From Mycobacterium gordonae (GTDB lineage: Bacteria > Actinomycetota > Actinomycetes > Mycobacteriales > Mycobacteriaceae), in NCBI RefSeq assembly GCF_001417955.2, contig NZ_LKTM01000002.1:55421-119420 (forward strand): a DNA stretch of 64,000 nucleotides, in the 5' to 3' direction. Below the pieces are notes generated by a model. It was not told where the DNA came from. It saw only the letters and a list, made by a program, of their open reading frames with translations, and did no database searches. The position numbers were made by a program, and so were the translations under genes. Of the stretch, positions 30,099-37,900 are shown in pieces (position 1 is the first letter of the stretch; every line of letters begins with the position of its first letter).

Positions 30099-30150
30099 TG
30101 TGCGGCTGGCTTCACGTTCGGCAGCGACTGTGCGGCCAGCCTCACACTCG
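30099..30150. repeat. Imperfect direct and inverted repeat downstream of dnaE1
   Basis: TGTGCGGCTGGCTTCACGTT at 30099 is repeated with changes at 30129-30150 (TGTGCGGCCAGCCTCACACT), a 30-base period. GGCTGGC in the first copy can also pair with GCCAGCC in the second, giving a stem with a loop of about 26 bases. It follows the dnaE1 stop immediately and could act as a weak terminator or be a dispersed intergenic repeat. No T-run follows. Confidence 0.45.
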
Positions 30151-30159
30151 ATAAGACCG

Positions 30160-30594
30160 CTAAGCCGGGTCTACCCGGACGATGGCGCTGTCGGCCCAGA
30201 CGCCGCGGTCGCGGGCGCGCCGCAGCTTCTCCCGCAGCCCGAGGTCGCGGTGCACATTCGTCACGCCCGGAATCTTCAGTAGCGGCACAATATTCCACTG
30301 CCATCCGTAACGCCGGTGCAGCAGTCGGTTGGCGCGCTGTGCGTCGGCGCCGGTCAAAACTGTGGCGCGGCCGGGCGACCAGTCCGTGGCACCCCGGCCG
30401 CGATAGTCGCAGACGGCAAGTTCGACGTCGGGGCGGGCACTGAGGCGCTTGGTCTTGGGTCCGACCTTGGTTCGGAACACCACCGCGTCGCCGTCGAACG
30501 CGAACCAGATCGGGGTGTCGGCAGGCGTGCCGTCGCGGCGGAACGACCTCAGCAGTGCGTACCGCGAGGTGCCCAGTTTCTGGAGTGTGTGCAT
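30160..30594 (-). CDS. PPOX-class F420- or flavin-dependent oxidoreductase
   Basis: A 144-residue protein of the split-barrel pyridoxamine-phosphate-oxidase-like family, the class that in mycobacteria often uses F420. The typical strands are visible: YALLRSFRRDGTPADTPIWFAFDGDAVVFRT, then the Lys-rich KVGPKTKRLSARPDVELAVCD. Cofactor choice cannot be settled here. The ATG at 30594 faces the MerR gene across a 53-base gap that contains a dyad operator, so this is the likely MerR target. A redox or detoxification role is inferred from that pairing. The gene differs from what M. tuberculosis has after dnaE1. Confidence 0.8.
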   Translation of the reverse strand: MHTLQKLGTSRYALLRSFRRDGTPADTPIWFAFDGDAVVFRTKVGPKTKRLSARPDVELAVCDYRGRGATDWSPGRATVLTGADAQRANRLLHRRYGWQWNIVPLLKIPGVTNVHRDLGLREKLRRARDRGVWADSAIVRVDPA

Positions 30595-30610
30595 GGCTCA
30601 CAGTCAACGA

Positions 30611-30633
30611 CTTAGAGTTGACTCGAAGTCAAG
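30611..30633. promoter_or_regulatory. MerR-type dyad operator in the divergent gap
   Basis: A perfect inverted repeat TTGACT-CGA-AGTCAA lies at 30618-30632 inside a wider CTT-N17-AAG dyad at 30611-30633. The gap between the MerR gene and the oxidoreductase gene is only 53 bases, so one dimer could control both promoters. The outer CTT/AAG ends and the central symmetry are usual for MerR-family sites. Binding is predicted, not shown. Confidence 0.6.
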
Positions 30634-30647
30634 ACTGGGAGGTGCCA

Positions 30648-31040
30648 ATGCGGCTGACCATCGGAGAGGTGGCCCGCCAAGCCGGGATCGCGGCAACCAC
30701 GCTGCGCTACTACGAGCAGATCGGCCTGATCCCGGCGCCCGCCCGACAAGGCGGCCAGCGTCGCTATGACGATGCGGTGCTTGCTCGACTGGAGGTGATC
30801 CGGCTGTGCAAGTCCGCGGGATTCGCGTTGGAGGAGATCCAGCTGCTGTTCGCTGACGATGTGCCGGGGCGCCCCGCCAGTCGCGCGCTCGCGCAGGCCA
30901 AGCTCGCCGAAATTGACGCACACATGGCATCGTTGGCGCGGGCGCGAGAGGTCATCGAGTGGGGGATGCGCTGCACCTGTCCGTCAATTGACGCGTGCAC
31001 GTGCGGCATTCACCAGGCGTTGCCCGCCGCCAAACCCTAG
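30648..31040 (+). CDS. MerR-family regulator with C-terminal CxC-x5-CxC cluster
   Basis: A 130-residue regulator. The N-terminal winged helix is classical (LTIGEVARQAGIAATTLRYYEQIGLI), followed by GQRRYDDAVLARLEVIRLCK and a dimerising coiled coil. The C-terminus holds CTCPSIDACTCGIH, four cysteines as CxC-x5-CxC plus a His. This is not the SoxR iron-sulphur spacing but could bind a metal or a cluster. The ATG at 30648 has GGGAGGTG 4 bases upstream; the longer frame from 30555 is rejected because it crosses the operator. Divergent from the oxidoreductase. Its 3' end overlaps the convergent methyltransferase by 4 bases. Confidence 0.92.
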   Translation: MRLTIGEVARQAGIAATTLRYYEQIGLIPAPARQGGQRRYDDAVLARLEVIRLCKSAGFALEEIQLLFADDVPGRPASRALAQAKLAEIDAHMASLARAREVIEWGMRCTCPSIDACTCGIHQALPAAKP

Positions 31041-31882
31041 AACCGGTAGCGCAGGATCCGGGCCTTGCGGGCACCGGCCTCGAATTTCCCGGATGCCTTG
31101 GTAGCAACCCGGATCCACTTCGGAAAGAGCTCCACCTCGGGAGCGTGCGCCAAGCTGGCCGCCTCGACGAGCGTCAACCGGGGGTTCCACGTCTCGGGTA
31201 CCCGCGCATCCTTGAAGCCGGCATATCCCCATTGATTCCCGACGCTGCTGAACATTTTCTGCGGTGCCAGCTTTACGGCGAGTCGACTGAACCAGCCAAT
31301 CCGGCCGTAGTCGTTGAACGCGATTTCACCCGACTCGAAATACTCGGAAATTCGTCGGAAGACGCCGACAATCACCGACTCGGTCAAGAAAGCGAACAGC
31401 CCGTCGGCGATCAATATCGTCGGCCGGTCGGTGGGGATGGTCGCAGGCCAGTCGTGGTCGGCCACCGACGCCGCGACCGAATGCGCGTGTTTGCTGGGTG
31501 GCAGCACCCGGTCGCGCAGCGCGATCACGCCCGGCAGGTCGAGGCTGTACCAGTCGACGGTAGCGGGCGGCTTAACCCGCAGCGGACCCGAGTCCACTCC
31601 GGCGCCGAGGTCGACGACCACGGCGTCGGGATGCTCGGCGGTGAATGCCCGCACCCGGTCGTCGAGCATCTTGGCGCGCAGCGCCGATTGGCACACCACG
31701 CTGGCGGTCACTCCGAGTCCGGCGAAGTCGTAGTCGATCATGCCGACCACCCGGTCGGCCAGCGCATCGCCGAGAATTGGCCGCGCCCAACGACTGTCCA
31801 ACGCCCGCGCATATTCGGTGAGGAGCGCCGTCTGCTCCAGCGGCGAGAGACTGCTGACGTCAATACCCGTGTTCCGCCCCAT
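31037..31882 (-). CDS. SAM-dependent methyltransferase of the LCMT/PPM-like family
   Basis: A 281-residue methyltransferase resembling the leucine-carboxyl-methyltransferase/O-methyltransferase family that is expanded in mycobacteria. VVVDLGAGVDSGPLR near 92-106 is the cofactor loop, DWYSLDLPGVIALRDRVLP is the next family block and ILIADGLFAFL contains the later acidic block. The acceptor is unknown. The ATG at 31882 is chosen over an open frame reaching 32557, which would overlap fadD11. TACGTT lies 7 bases upstream of it, consistent with a leaderless mRNA. It is divergent from fadD11. Confidence 0.82.
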   Translation of the reverse strand: MGRNTGIDVSSLSPLEQTALLTEYARALDSRWARPILGDALADRVVGMIDYDFAGLGVTASVVCQSALRAKMLDDRVRAFTAEHPDAVVVDLGAGVDSGPLRVKPPATVDWYSLDLPGVIALRDRVLPPSKHAHSVAASVADHDWPATIPTDRPTILIADGLFAFLTESVIVGVFRRISEYFESGEIAFNDYGRIGWFSRLAVKLAPQKMFSSVGNQWGYAGFKDARVPETWNPRLTLVEAASLAHAPEVELFPKWIRVATKASGKFEAGARKARILRYRF

Positions 31883-31990
31883 AAGCGCCAACGTACGCCC
31901 GGTCCTGTGTTCCGTGGGCCGTGAGTTCGGACGTAGGCTCAGCGATGAGAAGCGATCTGGTGCCTTCCTACATGCCAACGGGAGCGGGAA

Positions 31991-33829
31991 ATGAGCCCAA
32001 CCGAACGTCCGCGAACCATGTGTGAGGCCTTTCAGCGCACCGCGGTCGTCGACCCGGACGCGGTGGCGCTGCGCACCGCAGGGGGCGCCAGGGAGCTCAC
32101 GTGGCGCGACTACGCCGAGCAGGTGCGCAAGGTCGCCGCCGGCCTCACCGGCCTGGGGGTTCGCCGCGGCGACACCGTTTCGCTGATGATGGCCAACCGC
32201 GTCGAGTTCTACCCCCTTGAGATCGGCGCGCAACATGTTGGGGCCACGTCGTTTTCGGTGTACAACACCCTGCCGGCCGAGCAGCTGACCTACGTCTTCG
32301 GCAACGCCGGCACCAGGGTGGTGATGTGTGAAGAACAGTATGTGGACCGGATTTTGGCCAGCGGCGCCGCGATCGAGCACATCATCTGTATCGACGGCAA
32401 CCCCGCGGGCACGCTGTCGGTCGAGGACCTGTACGCGGCCGCGCCGCTGGACTTCGACTTCGAATCGACCTGGCGGGCCGTGCGACCCGACGACGTCGTC
32501 ACGCTGATCTACACCTCCGGTACCACTGGAAACCCCAAGGGCGTGGAGATGACTCACAACAACCTGCTCTTTGAGGGGTACGCGCTGGACAGCGTGCTGG
32601 GAGTCGAGCGCGGCGACCGCGTCACCTCATTTCTGCCTTCGGCCCACATCGCCGACCGGATGACCGGCTTGTACTCCCAGGAGATGTTCGGCATCCAGGT
32701 CACCGTGGTCCCCGATGTCCGCACGATCGCAGCCGTGCTGCCCGACGTCCGGCCCACGGTCTGGGGCGCGGTGCCGCGCGTGTGGGAAAAGCTCAGAGCA
32801 GGAATCGAATTCGCAGTAAGCCACGAGCCCGATGAAGCCAAGCGGCAGGCCCTGCAGTGGGCGATGTCGGTGGCGGCCAAGCGCGCGGCCGCAGAGTTGG
32901 CCAGGCAGCCGATGTCCGGCGAACTGGCGGAAGAATGGGCCACGGCGGATGAGTTGGTGTTGTCCAAGCTGCGTGAACGGATGGGGTTCGGCGAGCTGCG
33001 CTGGGCGGTCTCGGGCGCGGCGCCGATCCCCAGGGAGACGCTGGCGTTCTTCCTGGGCATCGGCATCCCGATCTCGGAGGTGTGGGGGATGTCCGAGCTG
33101 AGCTGCGTTGCCACCGCGAGTCATCCGCGCGACGTCAAGCTGGGCACCGTCGGCAAGCTGCTGCCTGGACTCGAGGGCCGGATCGCCGACGACGGCGAAT
33201 ACCTGGTCCGCGGGCCACTGGTGATGAAGGGCTACCGCAAAGAGCCGGCCAAGACCGCGGAAGCGATCGACGAGGACGGCTGGCTGCACACCGGCGACAT
33301 CTTCGACGTCGACGACGAGGGTTACCTGCGGGTGGTCGACCGCAAGAAGGAGTTGATCATCAACGCGGCCGGAAAGAACATGTCCCCGGCCAACATCGAG
33401 AACACCATCGTCGCCGCCTGCCGGATGGTCGGCGTCATGATCGCCATCGGCGACGGCCGGCCCTATAACACCGCGCTGATGGTCTTCGACGCGGACTCGG
33501 TCGGCCCGTATGCGGCCCAGCGAGGGCTCGATCCCTCCCCGGAGGCCCTGGCGTCGCATCCTGACGTGATCGCGGAGATCGCGGCGGGCGTGGCCGAGGG
33601 GAACCGCAAGTTGTCGCGGGTGGAGCAGATCAAGCGGTTTCGCATCCTGCCGGCGTTGTGGGAGCCCGGCGGTGACGAGATCACGCTGACCATGAAGCTC
33701 AAACGCAAGCCGATCCACGCCAAGTATGCCGCCGATATTGAGGAGCTCTACGTGAGTGAACCCGGACCGCACGTCCACGAACCACGCGCCTACGAGCCGA
33801 GCGCCGCACCGGCGCCGCAGCCGGCATAG
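31991..33829 (+). CDS. fadD11: Long-chain fatty-acid--CoA ligase FadD11
   Basis: Activates fatty acids to acyl-CoA through an acyl-adenylate. The 612-residue protein has the AMP-binding P-loop YTSGTTGNPKGVEM near residues 175-188, the middle motif GELRWAVSGAAPIP, the motif VWGMSELSCVAT, LHTGDIFDVDDEGYLRVVDR with the conserved Asp, and KELIINAAGKNMSP near the catalytic C-terminal Lys region. In M. tuberculosis the equivalent (Rv1550) precedes plsB1. Here plsB1 starts 9 bases after this stop, so the pair is one operon that activates acyl chains and then transfers them to glycerol-3-phosphate. The C-terminus carries an extra Pro/Ala-rich tail of about 25 residues. Confidence 0.94.
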   Translation: MSPTERPRTMCEAFQRTAVVDPDAVALRTAGGARELTWRDYAEQVRKVAAGLTGLGVRRGDTVSLMMANRVEFYPLEIGAQHVGATSFSVYNTLPAEQLTYVFGNAGTRVVMCEEQYVDRILASGAAIEHIICIDGNPAGTLSVEDLYAAAPLDFDFESTWRAVRPDDVVTLIYTSGTTGNPKGVEMTHNNLLFEGYALDSVLGVERGDRVTSFLPSAHIADRMTGLYSQEMFGIQVTVVPDVRTIAAVLPDVRPTVWGAVPRVWEKLRAGIEFAVSHEPDEAKRQALQWAMSVAAKRAAAELARQPMSGELAEEWATADELVLSKLRERMGFGELRWAVSGAAPIPRETLAFFLGIGIPISEVWGMSELSCVATASHPRDVKLGTVGKLLPGLEGRIADDGEYLVRGPLVMKGYRKEPAKTAEAIDEDGWLHTGDIFDVDDEGYLRVVDRKKELIINAAGKNMSPANIENTIVAACRMVGVMIAIGDGRPYNTALMVFDADSVGPYAAQRGLDPSPEALASHPDVIAEIAAGVAEGNRKLSRVEQIKRFRILPALWEPGGDEITLTMKLKRKPIHAKYAADIEELYVSEPGPHVHEPRAYEPSAAPAPQPA

Positions 33830-33838
33830 GGAGGGGCG

Positions 33839-35716
33839 ATGACGGCACGGGAGGTCGGTCGCAGCGGAGTCCGAAAGCTCTTGCAGCGCACCGGATTAGT
33901 TGACGAGTCGACGACGGCGTTGGGCACCGATCCGCAAGCGGTGACCCAGCTGCTGGATGCGGACTGGTTCGGTGAGCGGCTCGAGGCGCTGGCCGGGGAA
34001 CTCGGGCGCGACCCCGAGAGCGTGCGGGTGGAGGCCGCGGGTTATCTGCGCGAGATTGCGGCGTCGCTGGACGAACGCGCGGTTCAGGCCTGGCGGGGAT
34101 TCAGCCGGTGGCTGATGCGGGCGTATGACGTGCTGGTCGACGAGGACCAGATCGCGCAGTTGCGGTCGCTGGACCGCAAGGCAACGCTGGCGTTCGCGTT
34201 CTCGCACCGGTCCTATCTGGACGGGATGCTGTTACCCGAGGAGATCGCCGCCAACCGCCTGTCGTCGGCATTCACCTTCGGCGGGGCCAATCTGAACTTC
34301 TTCCCGATGGGTGGCTTGGCCAAGCGCACCGGGACGATCTTCATCCGTCGGCAGACCAAGGACATTCCCGTCTACCGGTTCGTGTTGCGCGCCTACACCG
34401 CTCAACTGGTGCAGAACCACACCAACCTCACCTGGTCGATCGAAGGTGGGCGCACCCGCACCGGAAAACTGCGTCCGCCGGTGTTCGGCATCCTGCGCTA
34501 CCTCACCGATGCCGTCGACGAAATCGACGGGCCCGAAGTGTATTTGGTGCCGACATCGATCGTCTACGACCAGCTGCACGAGGTGGAGGCGATGACCACC
34601 GAGGCCTACGGGGCGACCAAACGACCGGAGGACCTGCGGTTCCTGGTCCGGCTGTCCCGGCAGCAGGGGGAGCGGCTGGGCCGGGCTTACCTCGATTTCG
34701 GTGAGCCACTTCCGCTGCGCAAACGCCTGGAGGAATTGCGGGCCGACCCGTCGGGAACCGAGACGGTGGTCGAACGCATCGCTTTGGACGTCGAGCACCG
34801 GATCAACCGCGCCACCCCGGTGACGCCGACCGCGGTGGTGAGCCTGGCGTTGCTGGGAGCCGACCGCTCGTTGTCAATCAGCGAGGTGCTGTCGACTGTC
34901 AGCCCGCTGGCCAGATACATCAACGCCCGTAACTGGGCGGTGGCCGGGGCGGCGGATCTGACGAACCGCTCGACGATCCGCTGGACCCTGCACCAGATGG
35001 TGAACTCCGGGGTGGTGAGCGTCTACGACGCCGGCACCGAAGCGGTCTGGGGGATCGGCGCCGATCAGCATCTGGTCGCGGCGTTCTACCGCAACACCGC
35101 CATCCACATCCTGGTCGATCGGGCCATTGCGGAGCTGGCGTTGCTGGCGGCCTCGGAGAGCGCCGAGAGCTCCGGGGACGGCTTCGTGTCCCCGGCGGCC
35201 GTCCGGGACGAGGCGCTCGGCCTGCGCGAATTGCTGAAATTCGAGTTCCTGTTCTCGGCGCGCGCCCAGTTCGAGCGGGAGCTCGCCGACGAGGTCAAGC
35301 TGATCGGGCCGGTGGAGGACACGTCCAAGGAGGTCATCGCGGCCGACGTCCGGAAACTGCTGGAGTCGGCGGATCTGCTGCTGGCGCATCTGGTGCTGCG
35401 GCCGTTCCTGGACGCCTACCACATCGTGGCCGACCGGCTGGCGGCTCTCGAGGACGAGGCGCTGGACGAGGACGCGTTTCTCACCGAGTGTCTGGAGGTG
35501 GGCAAGCAGTGGGAACTGCAGCGCCGGATCGCCAACGCCGAGTCACGGTCGATGGAGCTGTTCAAGACCGCGCTGCGGCTCGCCCGGCACCGCGAGCTCG
35601 TCGACGGTGCCGACCAGGCCGACATTGCGAAGCGGCGCCGGGAGTTCGCTGACGAGATCGCGACGGCGTCCCGGCGGGTCAATGTGATCGCGGAGCTGGC
35701 GCGGCGCCAGGAATAG
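33839..35716 (+). CDS. plsB1: Glycerol-3-phosphate acyltransferase PlsB1
   Basis: Acylates glycerol-3-phosphate, the first step of phospholipid and triacylglycerol synthesis, at the inner face of the membrane. At 625 residues it is close to M. tuberculosis Rv1551. The catalytic HX4D box is HRSYLD near residue 122; GGANLNFFPMG, TIFIRRQTKD and WSIEGGRTRTGKL are acyltransferase blocks II and III; VYLVPTSIVYD is block IV. The large C-terminal part is helical and family-typical. The ATG at 33839 lies 9 bases behind fadD11. In M. tuberculosis frdABCD and mmpL6 follow plsB1; here ilvA follows after 41 bases. Confidence 0.95.
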   Translation: MTAREVGRSGVRKLLQRTGLVDESTTALGTDPQAVTQLLDADWFGERLEALAGELGRDPESVRVEAAGYLREIAASLDERAVQAWRGFSRWLMRAYDVLVDEDQIAQLRSLDRKATLAFAFSHRSYLDGMLLPEEIAANRLSSAFTFGGANLNFFPMGGLAKRTGTIFIRRQTKDIPVYRFVLRAYTAQLVQNHTNLTWSIEGGRTRTGKLRPPVFGILRYLTDAVDEIDGPEVYLVPTSIVYDQLHEVEAMTTEAYGATKRPEDLRFLVRLSRQQGERLGRAYLDFGEPLPLRKRLEELRADPSGTETVVERIALDVEHRINRATPVTPTAVVSLALLGADRSLSISEVLSTVSPLARYINARNWAVAGAADLTNRSTIRWTLHQMVNSGVVSVYDAGTEAVWGIGADQHLVAAFYRNTAIHILVDRAIAELALLAASESAESSGDGFVSPAAVRDEALGLRELLKFEFLFSARAQFERELADEVKLIGPVEDTSKEVIAADVRKLLESADLLLAHLVLRPFLDAYHIVADRLAALEDEALDEDAFLTECLEVGKQWELQRRIANAESRSMELFKTALRLARHRELVDGADQADIAKRRREFADEIATASRRVNVIAELARRQE

Positions 35717-35757
35717 CAGCTGAGACGCTGCTCCCGGCGGCATGGCACCATTAACCG

Positions 35758-37041
35758 GTGTCCGCCGAACTGAGCCAGAACCCTCGCGAGTTGCCGCTGT
35801 GCGCGGCTGACATCGACGGTGCGGCCAAGCGAATTGCTCCGGTGGTCACCCCGACGCCCCTGCAGTACAGCGACCGGCTGTCGGAGATCACCGGCGCGAA
35901 CGTCTACCTCAAGCGCGAGGACCTGCAGGTGGTGCGGTCCTACAAGCTGCGCGGCGCCTACAACCTGCTGGTCCAGCTTTCCGATGAGGAGCTGGCCGCC
36001 GGCGTGGTGTGTTCCTCGGCGGGCAATCATGCCCAGGGCTTCGCCTACGCGTGCCGTTCGCTGGGCGTGCACGGCCGCGTCTATGTGCCGGCCAAGACCC
36101 CCAAGCAGAAGCGCGACCGCATCCGCTATCACGGCCGTGAGTTCATCGAGCTGATCGTGGGCGGTTCGACGTACGACCTGGCCGCCGCCGCTGCCCGCGA
36201 TGACGTCGAGCGCACCGGCGCCACCCTGGTGCCGCCCTACGACGACCTGCGCACCATGGCCGGTCAGGGCACCATCGCCGTCGAAATACTGGACGCCCTG
36301 GGTGACGAACCGGACCTGGTGGTGGTGCCCGTCGGCGGCGGCGGCTGCATCGCGGGCATCACCAGCTACCTGGCCGAACAGACATCGAATACCGCCGTGC
36401 TGGGTATCGAGCCGGCCGGGGCCGCCGCGATGATGGCCGCGCTGGCAGCCGGCGAACCGGTGACTCTGGAGCACGTGGATCAGTTCGTCGACGGCGCCGC
36501 CGTGGCGCGGGCGGGAACGCTGCCCTATGCCGCGCTGGCCGCCGCCGGTGACATGGTGTCGATCACCACGGTCGACGAGGGCGCGGTGTGCACCGCGATG
36601 CTCGACCTCTACCAGAACGAGGGCATCATCGCCGAACCCGCCGGCGCGTTGTCCGTGGCGGGTTTGCTGGAAGCCGATGTCGAACCCGGCTCCACCGTGG
36701 TGTGCCTGATTTCCGGCGGCAACAACGACGTGTCCCGCTACGGCGAGGTGCTGGAGCGTTCGCTGGTCCATTTGGGCCTCAAGCACTATTTTCTGGTCGA
36801 CTTTCCGCAGGAGCCGGGTGCGCTGCGGCGGTTCCTCGACGAGGTGCTCGGTCCCAACGACGACATCACCCTGTTCGAGTACGTCAAGCGCAACAACCGG
36901 GAGACCGGAGAGGCGCTCGTCGGGATTCAACTGGGATCGGCCGCGGACCTGGACGGGCTGCTGGCCCGGATGCGGGCGACCGAGATGCACGTCGAGACGC
37001 TGCTGCCCGGGTCGCCGGCCTACCGCTACCTGCTGCTCTGA
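35758..37041 (+). CDS. ilvA: Threonine dehydratase (threonine ammonia-lyase), IlvA
   Basis: Makes 2-oxobutanoate from threonine, the entry to isoleucine synthesis. It has 427 residues. The PLP lysine lies in VRSYKLRGAYN near residue 62, the phosphate-binding glycine loop is VGGGGCIAG near 195-203, and SGGNNDV near 318 is the late cofactor motif. From about 335 a single ACT-like regulatory domain (HYFLVDFPQEPGALRRFLDEVLG) allows isoleucine feedback. The GTG at 35758 is 41 bases after plsB1. Equivalent to M. tuberculosis Rv1559. It is the second isoleucine-related gene in the window but is not next to ileS. Confidence 0.96.
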   Translation: MSAELSQNPRELPLCAADIDGAAKRIAPVVTPTPLQYSDRLSEITGANVYLKREDLQVVRSYKLRGAYNLLVQLSDEELAAGVVCSSAGNHAQGFAYACRSLGVHGRVYVPAKTPKQKRDRIRYHGREFIELIVGGSTYDLAAAAARDDVERTGATLVPPYDDLRTMAGQGTIAVEILDALGDEPDLVVVPVGGGGCIAGITSYLAEQTSNTAVLGIEPAGAAAMMAALAAGEPVTLEHVDQFVDGAAVARAGTLPYAALAAAGDMVSITTVDEGAVCTAMLDLYQNEGIIAEPAGALSVAGLLEADVEPGSTVVCLISGGNNDVSRYGEVLERSLVHLGLKHYFLVDFPQEPGALRRFLDEVLGPNDDITLFEYVKRNNRETGEALVGIQLGSAADLDGLLARMRATEMHVETLLPGSPAYRYLLL

Positions 37042-37049
37042 GTTCTGTC

Positions 37050-37182
37050 GGCCGCGAGTGTGCGCGTAATGCCGGTGCCAGCGGCGTGTCGCTGTACGCG
37101 AGTGCACGCTCGGCGATTGTCGGGGGTTCGCCTGGGCCGCGAGTGTGCGCATAATGCCGGTGCCAGCGGCGTGTCGCTGTAC
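37050..37182. repeat. Tandem intergenic repeat, 48-bp core, 85-bp period
   Basis: The 48-base core that starts GGCCGCGAGTGTGCGC and ends GTGTCGCTGTAC occurs at 37050-37097 and 37135-37182 with one mismatch. Each copy is followed by a Cys/Gly-coding-like GC tract with GTGCACGCTCG or GCGCACGTTCG, which is roughly the inverse of the CGAGTGTGCGC at its start, so each unit is an imperfect palindrome of about 60 bases. It fills the gap between ilvA and the leftward oxidoreductase and may help end both transcripts. No gene lies in it. Confidence 0.75.
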
Positions 37183-37204
37183 CGGGGCGCACGTTCGGCC
37201 ACGC

Positions 37205-37849
37205 TTAGCGTAGGTATGACGGCAGCGGGGTAGCGGGATCCAGATCGGAATCCGCAACCGCCGCGCCGGCGGTCAACCGCAGCGGCACCACGCCGGCCCA
37301 GTACGGCAGCGACAGGTCTTCGGCGTCATCGGCCACCCCGCCTTCGCGGACCTTCGCCGAGACTTCGTTCAGGTCCAGCGCCAGCACAGCAGTGGCGGCG
37401 AGTTCGCGCGCATTCGGCGCTCGGCAGTCGTCGGCCCGCCCGGCCCGGATGTGGTCCACCACCGCATGCAGCGCCCGCTGCTTCTCGGCGGCGTCCTCCA
37501 CAATGCGAGCGGTGCCGACGGCGACGACGGAGCGGTAGTTCATCGAGTGGTGCATCGCCGATCGGGCCAGCACCAGTCCGTCGACCAGGGTGACGGTGAC
37601 GCAGATCGGCATGCCGGATAACCGGGCCGCCAACATGGGTCCGCTGCCCGACGACCCGTGGATGTAGAGCGTCTCGTCGATGCGGGTGTGGATGGTCGGT
37701 AGCACCACCGGCCGGCCGTCACGGACGAAGCCGAGATGGCAGATCAACGACTCGTCCAGGATCCGGTGGACGGTCTCGCGGTCGTAGTGCGCCCGTTCCC
37801 GGTAGCGGGTCGGCGTGGTGCGTTCGGTGGGCTGGTACGCCGTGTTCAT
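37205..37849 (-). CDS. FMN-binding pyridoxamine-5'-phosphate-oxidase-like protein
   Basis: A 214-residue split-barrel flavoprotein of the Pyridox_ox_2 (NimA-like) group. ESLICHLGFVRDGRPVVLPTIHTRIDETLYIHGSSGS near 33-70 carries the typical first strands and FMN-phosphate contacts, and MHHSMNYRSVVAVGTARIV near 99-117 is the second family block. Enzyme activity is not predictable; relatives reduce nitro groups or oxidise B6 vitamers. The start at 37849 is 40 bases from the divergent MocR regulator. That regulator type usually controls PLP or flavin-linked genes next door, so joint regulation is likely. It ends near the tandem repeat behind ilvA. Confidence 0.85.
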   Translation of the reverse strand: MNTAYQPTERTTPTRYRERAHYDRETVHRILDESLICHLGFVRDGRPVVLPTIHTRIDETLYIHGSSGSGPMLAARLSGMPICVTVTLVDGLVLARSAMHHSMNYRSVVAVGTARIVEDAAEKQRALHAVVDHIRAGRADDCRAPNARELAATAVLALDLNEVSAKVREGGVADDAEDLSLPYWAGVVPLRLTAGAAVADSDLDPATPLPSYLR

Positions 37850-37872
37850 CAGCTTGCCTTCACTATTGTTCT

Positions 37873-37900
37873 AGTACATAATTGAAACCGTGCCAGTACA
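37873..37900. promoter_or_regulatory. AGTACA direct repeats over the MocR promoter and start
   Basis: AGTACA occurs at 37873-37878 and 37895-37900, a 22-base period, equal to two helical turns. The first copy is part of the imperfect palindrome TTGTTCTAGTACATAA. CATAAT at 37877-37882 lies 7 bases before the MocR GTG, so it reads as a -10 box of a leaderless mRNA and the repeats would block it. Direct repeats with this spacing are usual for MocR-type regulators, so autorepression and control of the divergent oxidoreductase are predicted. Confidence 0.55.

Noticed and set aside
37050..37182. CRISPR array
   Set aside because: Only two copies, with imperfect palindromic units and no cas genes.
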